Positions 42,701-51,856 of a stretch of DNA of 64,000 nt are shown here, piece by piece. Source of the stretch: Methylibium sp. Root1272 (GTDB lineage: Bacteria; Pseudomonadota; Gammaproteobacteria; Burkholderiales; Burkholderiaceae_C); assembly GCF_001425905.1 (NCBI RefSeq), contig NZ_LMDY01000014.1:1-64000 (forward strand), written 5' to 3'. Each line of letters starts with the position of its first letter. The stretch's first letter is position 1. The notes under the pieces were generated by a model, which was not told the origin of the DNA, did no database searches, and saw nothing but the letters and a program-made list of their open reading frames with translations. The position numbers and the translations under genes are program-made.

Positions 42701-43788
42701 ACCAGCACACCTGTGAGCGCGAGGGCCTGGTGAACCTGGATGCGGGCTGGTGCGGCGATGCCACGTCGGTCGTCGAGTTCCTGCGACCTCTGCGCGAGCA
42801 ACTCGATGCGCCCGGCGTGCTGGAGGTCTGCGTGAACCGACCTGGCGAACTGCTCGTTGAGACGGTGCGCGGCTGGCAGACCGTGCCGGCGCCGGAGATG
42901 ACGCAGGAGCGCTGCCTATCACTGGCCACCGCGGTGGCCACCTTCTGCGACCAGCAGGTCAACCAGGAACGGCCGCTGCTGTCCGCCACGCTGCCCAGCG
43001 GCGAGCGCATCCAGTTCGTCATCCCTCCAGCCGTGCCGCGCGGCACCGTGTCGATCACGGTGCGCAAGCCGTCGCACCTGATCAAGCGGCTCGATGACTT
43101 CGAGCGCGAAGGCCTATTCGAGCGCACGGCCACCGTGACGCGCACTCCGAACGCGGAACTGCTTCCCTTCGAGCGCGAACTGGTCGAGCTGAAGGACGCC
43201 GGCCGCTATGCCGAGTTCCTGCGCCTGGCGGTGCGCAAGCACCAGACCATCGTGGTCAGCGGCAAGACCGGCTCGGGCAAGACCACCTTCATGAAGGGCC
43301 TCGTTGAAGAGGTGCCCAAGCACGAGCGCCTGATCACGATCCAGGACACGGCCGAGCTGACGTTGCCGAACCACCCGAACGTCGTGCACCTGTTCTACAG
43401 CAAGGATGCACAGGGGACAGCAAAGGTCACGGCCAAATCGCTGCTCGAAGCCTGCCTGCGCATGAAGCCCGACCGCATCTTTCTGGCTGAGGTGCGCGGC
43501 GACGAGTGCTTCTACTTCGTGCGCCTGGCGGCCTCGGGTCACCCGGGCAGCATCACGAGCGTGCACGCGGGCAGCTGCGCGCTCGCCTTCGAACAGATGT
43601 CGCTGATGATCCGAGAGACCGGCGCCGGCGGCGGCCTGCGCATGGACGAGATCAAGTGGCTGCTGAGCGTGGTGGTCGACGTGATCGTGCAGTTCGATCG
43701 CGACGAGCGCGGGCGCTTCATCTCCGAGATCCTCTACGAGCCCCGACGCCAGCGGCTCGGCCGATGGGATCAGCAGGCCGCGGCATGA
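42697..43788 (+). CDS. virB11: VirB11 traffic ATPase
   Basis: A 363-residue hexameric ATPase of the secretion superfamily. Walker A is G-K-T-G-S-G-K-T-T near 189-197, the Asp box is I-Q-D-T-A-E-L, Walker B is in R-I-F-L-A-E-V-R-G, and the His box is T-S-V-H-A-G. It switches the machinery between pilus building and DNA transfer. Its stop overlaps the virD4 start. Confidence 0.93.
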   Translation: MNQHTCEREGLVNLDAGWCGDATSVVEFLRPLREQLDAPGVLEVCVNRPGELLVETVRGWQTVPAPEMTQERCLSLATAVATFCDQQVNQERPLLSATLPSGERIQFVIPPAVPRGTVSITVRKPSHLIKRLDDFEREGLFERTATVTRTPNAELLPFERELVELKDAGRYAEFLRLAVRKHQTIVVSGKTGSGKTTFMKGLVEEVPKHERLITIQDTAELTLPNHPNVVHLFYSKDAQGTAKVTAKSLLEACLRMKPDRIFLAEVRGDECFYFVRLAASGHPGSITSVHAGSCALAFEQMSLMIRETGAGGGLRMDEIKWLLSVVVDVIVQFDRDERGRFISEILYEPRRQRLGRWDQQAAA

Positions 43789-45809
43789 GCAGCGTCGCAA
43801 CCCTGCCGTTCTCGGCCTGGCCCACGGGCCGCAAGGTCGCGGCGGGCGCTTTCGCCGTCATCGGCTACGCGGCGTTGGCCTGCGCGGCGGTCTACCTGGC
43901 CGGCGTGCTGTTCCTGGTGCTGAACAAGGCGAACCCGAAGCAGGCCCAGTTCGCCAGCATCGTTCACTACTGGAACCTCTACGCGGACGATGCCCAGCTG
44001 CGCAAGAAGCTGCATCTCGCGATCGGCGCCTCGGGGATCGGCCTGTTGATCCTGCTGCCAGCAGGTCTGGTTGCCGCTGCCCGACCACGCCGCGCACTGC
44101 ACGGCGATGCCCGGTTCGCCAGCCCGGCCGAGGTCGATCACGCGGGGCTCACCGGCAGCGACGGGCAGCCGGGCATCCTGATCGGCCGGCACCGGGGCAA
44201 GTTCTTGACGCTGCCCGGCCAGCTCTCCGTGATGCTGTCGGCGCCCACCCGCAGCGGCAAGGGCGTCGGGGTCGTCATTCCCAACCTGCTGAACTGGCCC
44301 GACTCGGTCGTGGTGCTCGACATCAAGGGCGAGAACTACGACATCACGGCCGGCTACCGCGCCGCACACGGCCAGGCGGTCTACGCCTTCTCGCCCTTCG
44401 ACGAGGACGCGCGCAGCCACCGCTGGAACCCGCTGACCGCCGTGCGCCCCAGCCCGCTGCACCGCGTAGGCGACCTGCTCACCATCGGCCAGGTCTTCTT
44501 CCCCAACGATGGCGGCGGCACCTCGTCGGAAGCCTTCTTCAACGACCAGGCGCGCAACCTGTTCCTCGGCCTGGGCCTCGTCCTCCTCGAAACCCCCTCG
44601 CTCCCGCGCACCATCGGCGAGATGCTGCGCCAGTCCTCGGGCAAGGGTCGGTCCCTCAAGGACCACCTGAGCGGACTGATTACACAACGCCGCGAGGAAG
44701 GTAACCCTCTGTCGGACGAGTGCGCCGATGCCCTGCAGCGCCTGCTGTCGAACTCGGAGAACACGCTGTCCAGCGTGGTCGCCACCTTCAACGCGCCCCT
44801 GACGATCTTCGCGGACGCGGTGGTCGACGCAGCCACCAGCGCCGACGACTTCAAGCTCGACGATGTTCGTCGCCGCCGCATGTCGGTCTACGTGCGCATC
44901 CCGCCGAACCGGCTGGCCAACGCCCGGCCACTGCTGAACCTGTTCTTCTCGCAACTCGTCAGCCTGAATACTCAGCACCTCCCTGAGCAGGACCCGACGC
45001 TGATAGTTCAGTGCCTGCTGGTCAACGACGAGTTCACGGCGATGGGCCGGGTGGGCGTCATCACCACTGCCGCCGCCTTCCTCGCGGGCTACAACCTGCG
45101 GCTGCTGACGGTGGTGCAGGCCATGTCGCAGCTCGATGCGGTCTACGGCGACAAGGAAGCCCGCACCTTCGCCACCAACCACGGCCTGCAGATCCTGTAC
45201 GCCCCGCGCGAGCAGCGCGATGCCGACGAGTACAGCGCCATGCTTGGCCACTTCACCGAGCGCGCCACCTCCCGCGGGCGCAGCCGGTCATTCGGCGGCC
45301 ATGGGAGCAGCACCGTCAGCCGTAATGAGAGCGAGCAGCGCCGCGCGCTGCTGCTGCCGCAGGAGTTCAAGGAACTGGGCAGCGAACGGCTGGTGGTGAT
45401 CTTCGAGAACTGCAAGCCGATCCTCGGCGAGAAGATTCGGTACTACCGCGACCGGGCCTTCACGTCGCGCCTGCTGCCGGCACCTTCGGTGCCGCGCATG
45501 AACATGGACCTGCACCTGGCCCGCGTGCAGGAGCGCTGGCGCTACGCCGACGATGAGCTGAGCCCGGGCGATGGCTTGGACTATGAGCAACTGGCCTATG
45601 ACATGAGCCGGCTGCCCGAACTCGCCGACGCAGAGCCCGGCCAGGTCGCCGAAGGCATCCTCGATTTCATGGTCGGCCCTCGGCCGGGCGGATCCTCGAT
45701 CGGCGGCGCGATCGAAGCCGTCGCCGACGAGGACGGCGTCCTACTCAGCGAAGACAGCGGAGTGGTCATCGCCGAACTGTCAGCCATCGAACGCGCCGAT
45801 ATCACCTAG
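43785..45809 (+). CDS. virD4: VirD4/TraG coupling protein
   Basis: A 674-residue inner-membrane ATPase that brings the relaxase-DNA complex to the channel. Two N-terminal membrane helices (about 20-45 and 80-100) are followed by Walker A A-P-T-R-S-G-K-G-V-G (about 153) and Walker B-like L-L-V-N-D-E-F near 410. The C-terminus is acidic (A-D-E-D-G-V-L-L-S-E-D-S-G), as expected for a substrate-recruiting tail. It begins at the ATGA overlap with virB11. Confidence 0.93.
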   Translation: MSSVATLPFSAWPTGRKVAAGAFAVIGYAALACAAVYLAGVLFLVLNKANPKQAQFASIVHYWNLYADDAQLRKKLHLAIGASGIGLLILLPAGLVAAARPRRALHGDARFASPAEVDHAGLTGSDGQPGILIGRHRGKFLTLPGQLSVMLSAPTRSGKGVGVVIPNLLNWPDSVVVLDIKGENYDITAGYRAAHGQAVYAFSPFDEDARSHRWNPLTAVRPSPLHRVGDLLTIGQVFFPNDGGGTSSEAFFNDQARNLFLGLGLVLLETPSLPRTIGEMLRQSSGKGRSLKDHLSGLITQRREEGNPLSDECADALQRLLSNSENTLSSVVATFNAPLTIFADAVVDAATSADDFKLDDVRRRRMSVYVRIPPNRLANARPLLNLFFSQLVSLNTQHLPEQDPTLIVQCLLVNDEFTAMGRVGVITTAAAFLAGYNLRLLTVVQAMSQLDAVYGDKEARTFATNHGLQILYAPREQRDADEYSAMLGHFTERATSRGRSRSFGGHGSSTVSRNESEQRRALLLPQEFKELGSERLVVIFENCKPILGEKIRYYRDRAFTSRLLPAPSVPRMNMDLHLARVQERWRYADDELSPGDGLDYEQLAYDMSRLPELADAEPGQVAEGILDFMVGPRPGGSSIGGAIEAVADEDGVLLSEDSGVVIAELSAIERADIT

Positions 45810-45825
45810 ACCCGGGAGCAACGCC

Positions 45826-46479
45826 ATGCGAACCCGCATCGCCCTCACACCCTTCGTGCCCTGGCTCTTCGCGCTGGCCTCGTGCAGTTCCCCGCCGAAG
45901 CCGCCGACGGTCGACGAGTCGCAGAAGCGGCCAGTGAACTCCCAGGTGGCCGTCGAGCTGCAGGTCTGCAAGAACGACCTGCAGAACACCCGCCTGCTCG
46001 CCACCGAGGCCAGCCGCATCGCGGAGACCACCTCGGCCACGTTGGCGAACATGGCGGCGCGCCAGCAACTTCTGGCCGCCATGCAGGCTCCAGCCGCCCA
46101 GCAAGTCAAGGCCAACAGTGTCTTCACAGTGCGGTTCGACTTCGGCAGCACGCGCGTGGCCATCCCGCCCGATGTCACCGCGGCCCTTGTCGAAGATGCG
46201 AAGGCGTCTCCGATGGTCCTGCTGCGAGGGCGCACCGATGGCACCACCGACGCGCCGGCCGAAAGCCGTATTGCCCGGGAGCGGGCGGCGGCGGTGCGTG
46301 ACTACCTCGTGGCCGCGGGCGTGGACCCGGCCCGCATCCGCGCTACCTATCAGCCGGCTGGCGACCACGTCGCCGACAACGCCAGCGCCGGAGGCCGCAG
46401 CCTGAACCGCCGTGTCGAGATCGAGCTGTACCGGGCGCTGCCGGTAGCGCTGAGCGCGACAGCCGTCGCCCAGCCCTGA
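45826..46479 (+). CDS. OmpA-domain lipoprotein at the end of the T4SS operon
   Basis: A 217-residue protein. The N-terminal lipobox L-A-S-C (Cys about 20) indicates a lipoprotein. A helical stretch is followed by an OmpA/MotB peptidoglycan-binding domain (V-R-F-D-F-G-S-T-R-V, L-R-G-R-T-D-G, N-R-R-V-E-I-E). It lies 16 bases after virD4. The operon shows no separate VirB7; this lipoprotein may anchor the machine to the outer membrane and cell wall instead. Confidence 0.85.
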   Translation: MRTRIALTPFVPWLFALASCSSPPKPPTVDESQKRPVNSQVAVELQVCKNDLQNTRLLATEASRIAETTSATLANMAARQQLLAAMQAPAAQQVKANSVFTVRFDFGSTRVAIPPDVTAALVEDAKASPMVLLRGRTDGTTDAPAESRIARERAAAVRDYLVAAGVDPARIRATYQPAGDHVADNASAGGRSLNRRVEIELYRALPVALSATAVAQP

Positions 46480-46511
46480 GCCCCCACCTCACTCAACACC
46501 CCGAGGTCACC

Positions 46512-47654
46512 ATGGACGCAGACAACTCCCCAGCCCGCCAGGGCGTGCCGACCCAGGGCGGTACCGTCGAGCCCGCGAACCGTGCACCGGTGGCCATCGC
46601 GAAGTTCCAGACGCCGGAGCCGGAACCTGGCGAACGCTACGAGTTGCGAGACCCCTTCGCCGAGGTGACCTACCGCGCCAACACCTTCCCCGAGATGGTC
46701 GCCAAGGCGGACCAGCTGGGCAGCACACGCTTCGTCGCCGTGGCCGAGGACGGTAAGCGCACAACGATGCAGAAGGTCGACGGCGGGTGGCAACGCGGTG
46801 AGCAGCGTCCTGCGCGGCCCGAGCGGCCGCTGGACCCGGGTCCGGCGCGCGACGAGGTTCCAGAGGCCGCAAGCTCGGCCGCAGCACCTGGCGCCAGCAA
46901 GGCCACGGCGCCGCCGGAACAGGACGTTGCCAAGTCCGTGGCGAAGATCGACACCCAGGCCGAACGCGCGGCGCTCCTCGCGCGCCTCGAAGCCGCGCTG
47001 ACGGAGCGCTACATCATCAAGCGGGCTCCGGTGACGATGGGCGACGTGACCATCGGCCGCACCGAATACCGCTTTCGCGGCGACACCTCCCGCGTGGCCT
47101 TCACCGAGTCGACGTTTCGCCTCGCCACCGACACCAACAGCCCCTCGGTCGCTCGGTCGATGGTCGATGTGGCCGAGGCGCGCAACTGGAAGGCGCTGCG
47201 AGTGTCCGGCAACGAGGACTTCAAGCGCATGGTCTGGCTCGAGGCATCCGTGCGCGGCGTGAAGACCCTGGGCTACGAGCCGAACCCCAGTGACCTGGAA
47301 GTGCTGAAGCGCGAGCGCGAGGCGCGCCAAGTCAACCGCATCGAACCGGCCCGGGATGCGAGTGGCGGTGCAGCGGCAGCGCCGGCCGAGAAGGCATCCG
47401 CCCGCGGCGGCGGTGGTCGCAAGGCAGTGCTCGCCGCCATCGAGGCGGTGCTGGTTGCCAAGAAGGTGCCCGAGAAGCAGCGCGCCGCCGTGATCGCCGC
47501 CGCGACCGAAAAACTGGCCCAGCGCATCCGCGACGGCCAAGTGCCCAAGGTGAAGGTCTACGACAAGGCCGCGCCGTCGCAGCGACCCGTCGTCGTCCCC
47601 GCGCCTGAGATGCAGCGCTCGCGCGACCGCGCCGCGCCGGCACCGGCGCGGTAA
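46512..47654 (+). CDS. KfrB/LPD7-domain protein of the transfer region
   Basis: A 380-residue protein. The N-terminal part (Y-E-L-R-D-P-F-A-E-V-T-Y-R-A) looks KfrB-like. The centre has the LPD7 pattern: Y-R-F-R-G-D-T-S-R-V-A-F-T-E, A-R-N-W-K-A-L-R-V-S-G-N-E-D-F-K-R-M-V-W-L-E-A and G-Y-E-P-N-P-S-D. The C-terminus is basic and low in complexity. LPD7 domains are usually found in or beside large relaxase/primase polyproteins; here the domain stands alone. GAGG precedes the ATG. The role is unknown, probably DNA processing or plasmid maintenance. Confidence 0.75.
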   Translation: MDADNSPARQGVPTQGGTVEPANRAPVAIAKFQTPEPEPGERYELRDPFAEVTYRANTFPEMVAKADQLGSTRFVAVAEDGKRTTMQKVDGGWQRGEQRPARPERPLDPGPARDEVPEAASSAAAPGASKATAPPEQDVAKSVAKIDTQAERAALLARLEAALTERYIIKRAPVTMGDVTIGRTEYRFRGDTSRVAFTESTFRLATDTNSPSVARSMVDVAEARNWKALRVSGNEDFKRMVWLEASVRGVKTLGYEPNPSDLEVLKREREARQVNRIEPARDASGGAAAAPAEKASARGGGGRKAVLAAIEAVLVAKKVPEKQRAAVIAAATEKLAQRIRDGQVPKVKVYDKAAPSQRPVVVPAPEMQRSRDRAAPAPAR

Positions 47655-47664
47655 GGCCACGCCC

Positions 47665-48930
47665 GTGGAGACTTCGGCCCGTGGCATCGCGGCACCTGCC
47701 GCGTTGTACGAGATCGCCGGCCGGCGCTTCGAGATCGGGTCGCGAGGGTTCGCAGATGCCGTCGCCGACGCCCACGCGGCCCACCAGCGCCCACGTTGCT
47801 TGTGCCAGGTCGAAGGCGTCGAGATGTACGTGGCGCGCTTTGGCGAGGGCTACATCGTCAAGCGCATGCCCGACACGGGCAGCCACCACGCCCCCGACTG
47901 CCCGTCCTACGAGCCGCCGACCGAGTTCTCCGGCCTGGGGCAGGTGCTGGGCAGCGCGATCACCGAAGACCCGGCAACCGGGGAGACGACGCTCAGGCTC
48001 GACTTCCCGCTGACCAAGATGCCGGGACGATCGCAGATGCCACCCAGCGGTAGCGACAGCGACAGCGTCGTCAGCGACGGCACCAGGCTCTCATTGCGCG
48101 GCCTGCTGCACTACCTGTGGGACCAGGCTGAACTGACACGCTGGCATCCAGGCTTCGCTGGAAAGAGGACCTGGGCCACAGTGCGAAGGCACCTTCTCCA
48201 GGCGGCCGAACGCAAGCTCGCTCGCGGTAGCCCATTGCGCACCCGTCTCTACGTGCCGGAGCCGTTCGCGCCAGACCAACGCGATGCAATCAACGCCCGG
48301 CGCCTGGCGCATTGGCAGCCTGCCGTGGCAGCGCCCGGGAGACTCCAGCAGCTGATGCTTCTGATCGGGGAGGTGAAGGAAATCGTCCCGGCGCGATACG
48401 GGTTCAAGGCGGTGGTGAAGCACCTCCCAGACCAGGCCTTCGCGATCGACGAGCATCTGTACCGACGGCTCGGACGCCGCTTCGAGTCTGAACTGGCGCT
48501 TTGGGGGGCCGCGGACGACATCCACATGATGATGGTCGCGACCTTCAGCGTTGCCGCGACGGGCGTCCCCACCATCGCGGAACTGTCGTTGATGCCGGCA
48601 ACGCGGCATTGGCTGCCTGTCGAAGACGGATTCGAGAAGCAGCTCATTGAGCAACTGGTCGCTCAAGGGCGATCCTTCGTGAAGGGACTGCGCTACAACC
48701 TGGGCAAGGTCAGCGCGCTGGCGTGCGCAGCGCTCACCGACTGCGAGGGCTCAACACCCTCGCTGTACATCGTTGACGCTGGCAGCCAGGACCGTGAACA
48801 GCACCGTCAGGCCCCCTCGCCTTCGGGTTCAGTGTGGCTGTGGAATCCATCTTTCGAGGCGATGCCATCGTTCCCGCCAAGGCACCCAAGTCAGCCGAGA
48901 GCAGCTGAGACCGCCGTCGAATGCCGGTAG
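47665..48930 (+). CDS. DUF1173 family protein
   Basis: A 421-residue protein matching the pattern of the DUF1173 family common in ICEs and conjugative plasmids: R-C-L-C-Q-V-E-G-V-E-M-Y-V-A-R-F near residue 45, S-H-H-A-P-D-C-P-S-Y-E-P near 75, and L-H-Y-L-W-D-Q-A-E-L-T-R-W near 148. The Cys/His pattern (C-x-C, H-H-x3-C) may bind a metal. The start is GTG with AAGG upstream. The biochemical function is not known. Confidence 0.8.
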   Translation: METSARGIAAPAALYEIAGRRFEIGSRGFADAVADAHAAHQRPRCLCQVEGVEMYVARFGEGYIVKRMPDTGSHHAPDCPSYEPPTEFSGLGQVLGSAITEDPATGETTLRLDFPLTKMPGRSQMPPSGSDSDSVVSDGTRLSLRGLLHYLWDQAELTRWHPGFAGKRTWATVRRHLLQAAERKLARGSPLRTRLYVPEPFAPDQRDAINARRLAHWQPAVAAPGRLQQLMLLIGEVKEIVPARYGFKAVVKHLPDQAFAIDEHLYRRLGRRFESELALWGAADDIHMMMVATFSVAATGVPTIAELSLMPATRHWLPVEDGFEKQLIEQLVAQGRSFVKGLRYNLGKVSALACAALTDCEGSTPSLYIVDAGSQDREQHRQAPSPSGSVWLWNPSFEAMPSFPPRHPSQPRAAETAVECR

Positions 48931-48938
48931 ACATGCGG

Positions 48939-48968
48939 TTGTCGGCAACCGAACCGGGATGGTATAAA
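48939..48968 (+). promoter_or_regulatory. Promoter of the AbiEi-like antitoxin gene
   Basis: TTGTCG (48939-48944) and TATAAA (48963-48968) are spaced by 18 bases, 40 bases before the ATG at 49008, in a locally AT-rich stretch. This fits an autoregulated toxin-antitoxin promoter. Confidence 0.5.
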
Positions 48969-49007
48969 TCATCGGACGCTTACTTCGTTCGACCTAGGAT
49001 TCATAAC

Positions 49008-49631
49008 ATGCCCGCCCCGACCGCTTCAACCCAGCGCAGCCAGGCGCTGGCGCTGCTCAAGCGACGGGGGCTGCTCCGGCTGGCAGAGTTTGGCGAGGCG
49101 GGCATCACCGCCACGACCGTCAGCCGCATGGAGCGCGCCGGCGAGGTCGTGCGCCTCGCCCGCGGCCTGTACCAACTCGCCGACGCCGCGCTTGATCCGC
49201 AGCAGTCGCTGGCTGAGGCGGCGCGGCTCGTACCTAGAGGCGTCATCTGCCTGGCGTCTGCACTGGCGTTCCACGGCCTGACCGACCAGATGCCGCCGAA
49301 GGTCTGGATCGCCATCGGGCGCAAGGACTGGCGGCCTCGGGTCACCTATCCACCGATCCGAATCGCCCGGTTCTCTGACGAGCTGCTTCAACGCAGCGTT
49401 GAACACAAGAAGATCGCCGGCACGCCCGTGCCTGTCTTCGGCGTAGCCAAGACCGTGGCCGACCTGTTCCGCTACCGCCGAACAGTGGGCGATGCCCTCG
49501 CTGTCGAGGGCCTGCGCCAAGCGCTGCGGCAGCGCAAGGCCACGCCAGCAGAAATCGCCCGCGAAGCCAACGCAGCGGGCGTCTGGGCCACGATGGAGCC
49601 CTACGTGATGGCGCTGACCAGCGATGCCTGA
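49008..49631 (+). CDS. abiEi: Type IV AbiEi-family antitoxin
   Basis: A 207-residue protein. The N-terminal winged HTH (A-L-A-L-L-K-R-R-G-L-L-R-L, T-A-T-T-V-S-R-M-E-R-A-G-E-V-V-R-L-A-R-G-L-Y) and the antitoxin core (G-V-I-C-L-A-S-A-L-A-F-H-G-L, F-G-V-A-K-T-V-A-D-L-F-R-Y-R) are those of AbiEi. It normally represses its operon and counters AbiEii, a nucleotidyltransferase toxin. AGGA precedes the ATG. The toxin gene is truncated to its first 25 codons, so this antitoxin is an orphan. Confidence 0.88.
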   Translation: MPAPTASTQRSQALALLKRRGLLRLAEFGEAGITATTVSRMERAGEVVRLARGLYQLADAALDPQQSLAEAARLVPRGVICLASALAFHGLTDQMPPKVWIAIGRKDWRPRVTYPPIRIARFSDELLQRSVEHKKIAGTPVPVFGVAKTVADLFRYRRTVGDALAVEGLRQALRQRKATPAEIAREANAAGVWATMEPYVMALTSDA

Positions 49632-49713
49632 TCACCCGCGCAACATGGGCGCCTCGGTGCGCCAGCGGCTGCTCAACCTGGCGCATGCACGCGGCCAGCG
49701 GCATCGTCAATGA
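49624..49713 (+). pseudogene. Remnant of the AbiEii toxin gene
   Basis: Starting in overlap with the antitoxin stop, the frame encodes N-M-G-A-S-V-R-Q-R-L-L-N-L-A-H-A-R-G, the conserved beginning of AbiEii nucleotidyltransferases, then runs out of homology near 49690 and stops at 49713. The catalytic domain is absent. A deletion has joined it to the 3' end of another gene (49685-49840). Confidence 0.8.
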
Positions 49714-49840
49714 CGCCAACGACTGGGCAGTCGAAACCGTGGGCAACCCGCGTTACCCGCTCGAACTGCTGCTGCGCGTGATCACGGTGAGCGTCGAGAC
49801 GATGAAGATCGTGCGTGCGCTGCCGCCGCTGGTGATCTGA
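49685..49840 (+). pseudogene. 3' end of a helicase/methylase-type gene fused behind the toxin remnant
   Basis: In another frame this stretch encodes S-G-I-V-N-D-A-N-D-W-A-V-E, then R-Y-P-L-E-L-L-L-R-V-I-T-V-S-V-E-T-M-K-I-V, ending at 49840. It resembles the C-terminus of large helicase or type-ISP restriction-like proteins often carried on such elements. Only about 50 codons remain, so it marks a deletion scar. The family assignment is moderate. Confidence 0.6.
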
Positions 49841-49854
49841 CGCGGCCCGGCCGA

Positions 49855-50949
49855 TCAGGCCATGGCGAAGAGGTTCACCACCTTGGTGTCGGTTGGATCC
49901 TCTTCGTCACCGAGCAGATTGCGCAGCAGCTTCGGCTGCACGCACATCTTGCGGGCGACGGCGGCGAGCGGCACGCCCATCTCGTCGGTCATCATGCGCA
50001 GGCCGTCCTTCACCATCTCGGGCTGCTCCACCGGCATGAATTCGTCTTCGCGCTCCTCGATGGCCTCGCCATGGCGCTTGAGCGAGATGTAGCCGGCGCG
50101 CACCTGGTCGTCGGAGAACACGCCGAGTTGACGGCCGCGGTACAGCAGCGCTGACTTGGACACGCCCCAGCGTTGCTTCAGCTGGCTCATGTAGTCCCAA
50201 TTGATCCTCGATCCGCGCAGCGCGCGATGGCTTTCGGCCAGGAACGACGCACGCGGCAGCAAGAACGAGCTCGCGAAGCGGTTGGCCTGGGTCTCGGTCA
50301 GACGGTCACCAGTAAGCACGCCGATGTGCAGCGCGAAATGCCCCAGCTCATGGGCGATACCAAAGCGCGCGCGGCACGCCGACCGCCCGGAGCCGTTCAG
50401 CGCAATCACAGGACGCCGCGTTGCGAACGACACGGCGTCGACTTCATTGGCCAGGCCGTTCACACGCATGACAACCGCGCCGGCGTTCTCGGCCACGCGA
50501 GTGATGTTGCTGATCGGCCCCCAGCCGAGGCCCCAGGCACTTCGGCACTGCTCGGCACCACGCTCGATCGATTCTTCGGAGGTCGGATCCGCCTCGGCGA
50601 TGCGGTAGCCGGGCATGTCGAGGTGCTCTTCGAGCACGCACACCAGTCGCTTGAGCATCTCGCCGCGCGCACGGGCGTACTGACGCAGGGCCACCTTGGT
50701 GGTCAGCTGCTTGCGGAAGTGACACTGCTCTTCGGTGAGCGGCATCGGGTCTACGTGCCGCAGGAACTCGGGATGGATGCCCAGGTGCTCAACGAGCGCC
50801 TGCTCCAGAGAAGCAGAGACCGGCTCGGCGCCGGTCTCCACACGACTCAGATACTGCTTGGACTTGTCGAGCCGCTCGCCCAGGTCGGTGAGGGACAAGC
50901 CATTGAACAGCCGCGCGAGACGGATATTCGAGTAGATGATCTGGCTCAT
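49855..50949 (-). CDS. HTH-ImmA/IrrE zinc peptidase fusion protein
   Basis: A 364-residue protein. The N-terminal XRE-type HTH (I-R-L-A-R-L-F-N-G-L-S-L-T-D-L-G-E-R-L-D-K-S-K-Q-Y-L) is followed by an ImmA/IrrE metallopeptidase domain with H-E-L-G-H near residue 205 and a downstream N-R-F-A-S-S-F-L-L-P. Such fusions act as repressors and self- or partner-cleaving switches in phages, ICEs and toxin-antitoxin loci. It is translationally coupled (ATGA) to the gene at 50946-51554 and belongs to a unit with an SOS-like box. Confidence 0.88.
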   Translation of the reverse strand: MSQIIYSNIRLARLFNGLSLTDLGERLDKSKQYLSRVETGAEPVSASLEQALVEHLGIHPEFLRHVDPMPLTEEQCHFRKQLTTKVALRQYARARGEMLKRLVCVLEEHLDMPGYRIAEADPTSEESIERGAEQCRSAWGLGWGPISNITRVAENAGAVVMRVNGLANEVDAVSFATRRPVIALNGSGRSACRARFGIAHELGHFALHIGVLTGDRLTETQANRFASSFLLPRASFLAESHRALRGSRINWDYMSQLKQRWGVSKSALLYRGRQLGVFSDDQVRAGYISLKRHGEAIEEREDEFMPVEQPEMVKDGLRMMTDEMGVPLAAVARKMCVQPKLLRNLLGDEEDPTDTKVVNLFAMA

Positions 50950-51554
50950 GGCCCTGCAGATGCGACTGCCTCGTCATCGTCGTCACGGCGGCGCTTCGGC
51001 GCGATGACCGGCTTCGGAACCTCGACGGCTGCCGGCAGCGAAGGGGTGGCTTCGCCGATGCGGCGCACACCGCCAGAGATCCAGCGGCAAACCACTTGGT
51101 CGGCGTTGGAGAACCCAAGCAGCTCGACGCGAGGGTCACTGGACTCATCGGCCCCGCAGTCGATGACGAAGACAAATCGCGCAGCTTCGCCGGGCTCGGC
51201 TTCATCCAACAACGGCATTTGGAACAGGTGGGTTTCCAGGACCGCGCGCTTCTTCGGCGCATCGGCATCGTCGTTGCTGAACCGGCATGGGATGCCGTTG
51301 ATCGCGAACACGATGTCGAGGCCACCGTTCATGACCTTCAGCCACGGGTGCCGGCCAGACAGGTACTCGAGCATGATGCGTTGCTTCTGTCGGCCGAAGC
51401 GCGCAGTGCCGCGGGTGTAGGGTGTGTCAGTGTCCCGGACCAGATCGTCTTCCGTGGCTCGCCACTCCTCGAGCAGCCAAGAGGCGACGAGCTGCAGGCA
51501 CTCCTCCTTGAGTTCGGAGGGAAGGCGACCGTCAGAGGGTTTCAAGACCAACAT
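50946..51554 (-). CDS. Unknown partner of the HTH-ImmA protein
   Basis: A 202-residue protein without a recognised family. It has a mixed alpha/beta pattern (M-N-G-G-L-D-I-V-F-A-I-N-G-I-P-C-R-F, A-A-R-F-V-F-V-I-D-C) and a disordered basic-acidic tail (P-K-R-R-R-D-D-D-D-E). No signal or membrane segment is seen. It precedes and overlaps the HTH-ImmA gene. This two-gene arrangement is used by toxin-antitoxin/defence loci such as RosmerTA, so it may be the toxin, but that is inference from arrangement only. Confidence 0.65.
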   Translation of the reverse strand: MLVLKPSDGRLPSELKEECLQLVASWLLEEWRATEDDLVRDTDTPYTRGTARFGRQKQRIMLEYLSGRHPWLKVMNGGLDIVFAINGIPCRFSNDDADAPKKRAVLETHLFQMPLLDEAEPGEAARFVFVIDCGADESSDPRVELLGFSNADQVVCRWISGGVRRIGEATPSLPAAVEVPKPVIAPKRRRDDDDEAVASAGP

Positions 51555-51578
51555 GGTTTGTGCAATCCAGGAAGAACG

Positions 51579-51824
51579 TCAACGCATTATGTGCGTTTTC
51601 ATCGATCCGTCAACCTCACGCCCTTCCAGGGGCTGCTGCACCTCAGCGATCGGCACGACTCGTTGTCCGTTCACCCATACGTCGCCACCAGCAACCTCGA
51701 TCAGCATGGCGCCGAACGCGCTCTGCCATAGGTAGCGCAGCACTCCCGCTGTCGCCAGATCGAGCGTCGATTGGTCTGCGGGTTGGACCCCGAGCAAGAC
51801 CTCGGGCAGCATGGGCGCGTTCAT
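51579..51824 (-). CDS. Small hypothetical protein behind an SOS-like box
   Basis: An 81-residue protein starting M-N-A-P-M-L-P-E-V-L-L-G-V-Q-P, with D-V-W-V-N-G-Q-R-V-V-P-I in the second half. The upstream extension of the open frame is rejected because it covers the LexA-like box. It lies 24 bases before the 202-residue gene on the same strand, so three genes (this, 50946-51554, 49855-50949) probably form one transcript. Function unknown. Confidence 0.65.
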   Translation of the reverse strand: MNAPMLPEVLLGVQPADQSTLDLATAGVLRYLWQSAFGAMLIEVAGGDVWVNGQRVVPIAEVQQPLEGREVDGSMKTHIMR

Positions 51825-51856
51825 GGCGGTGAGGCGACAACAGAGGCACAGGCAAA

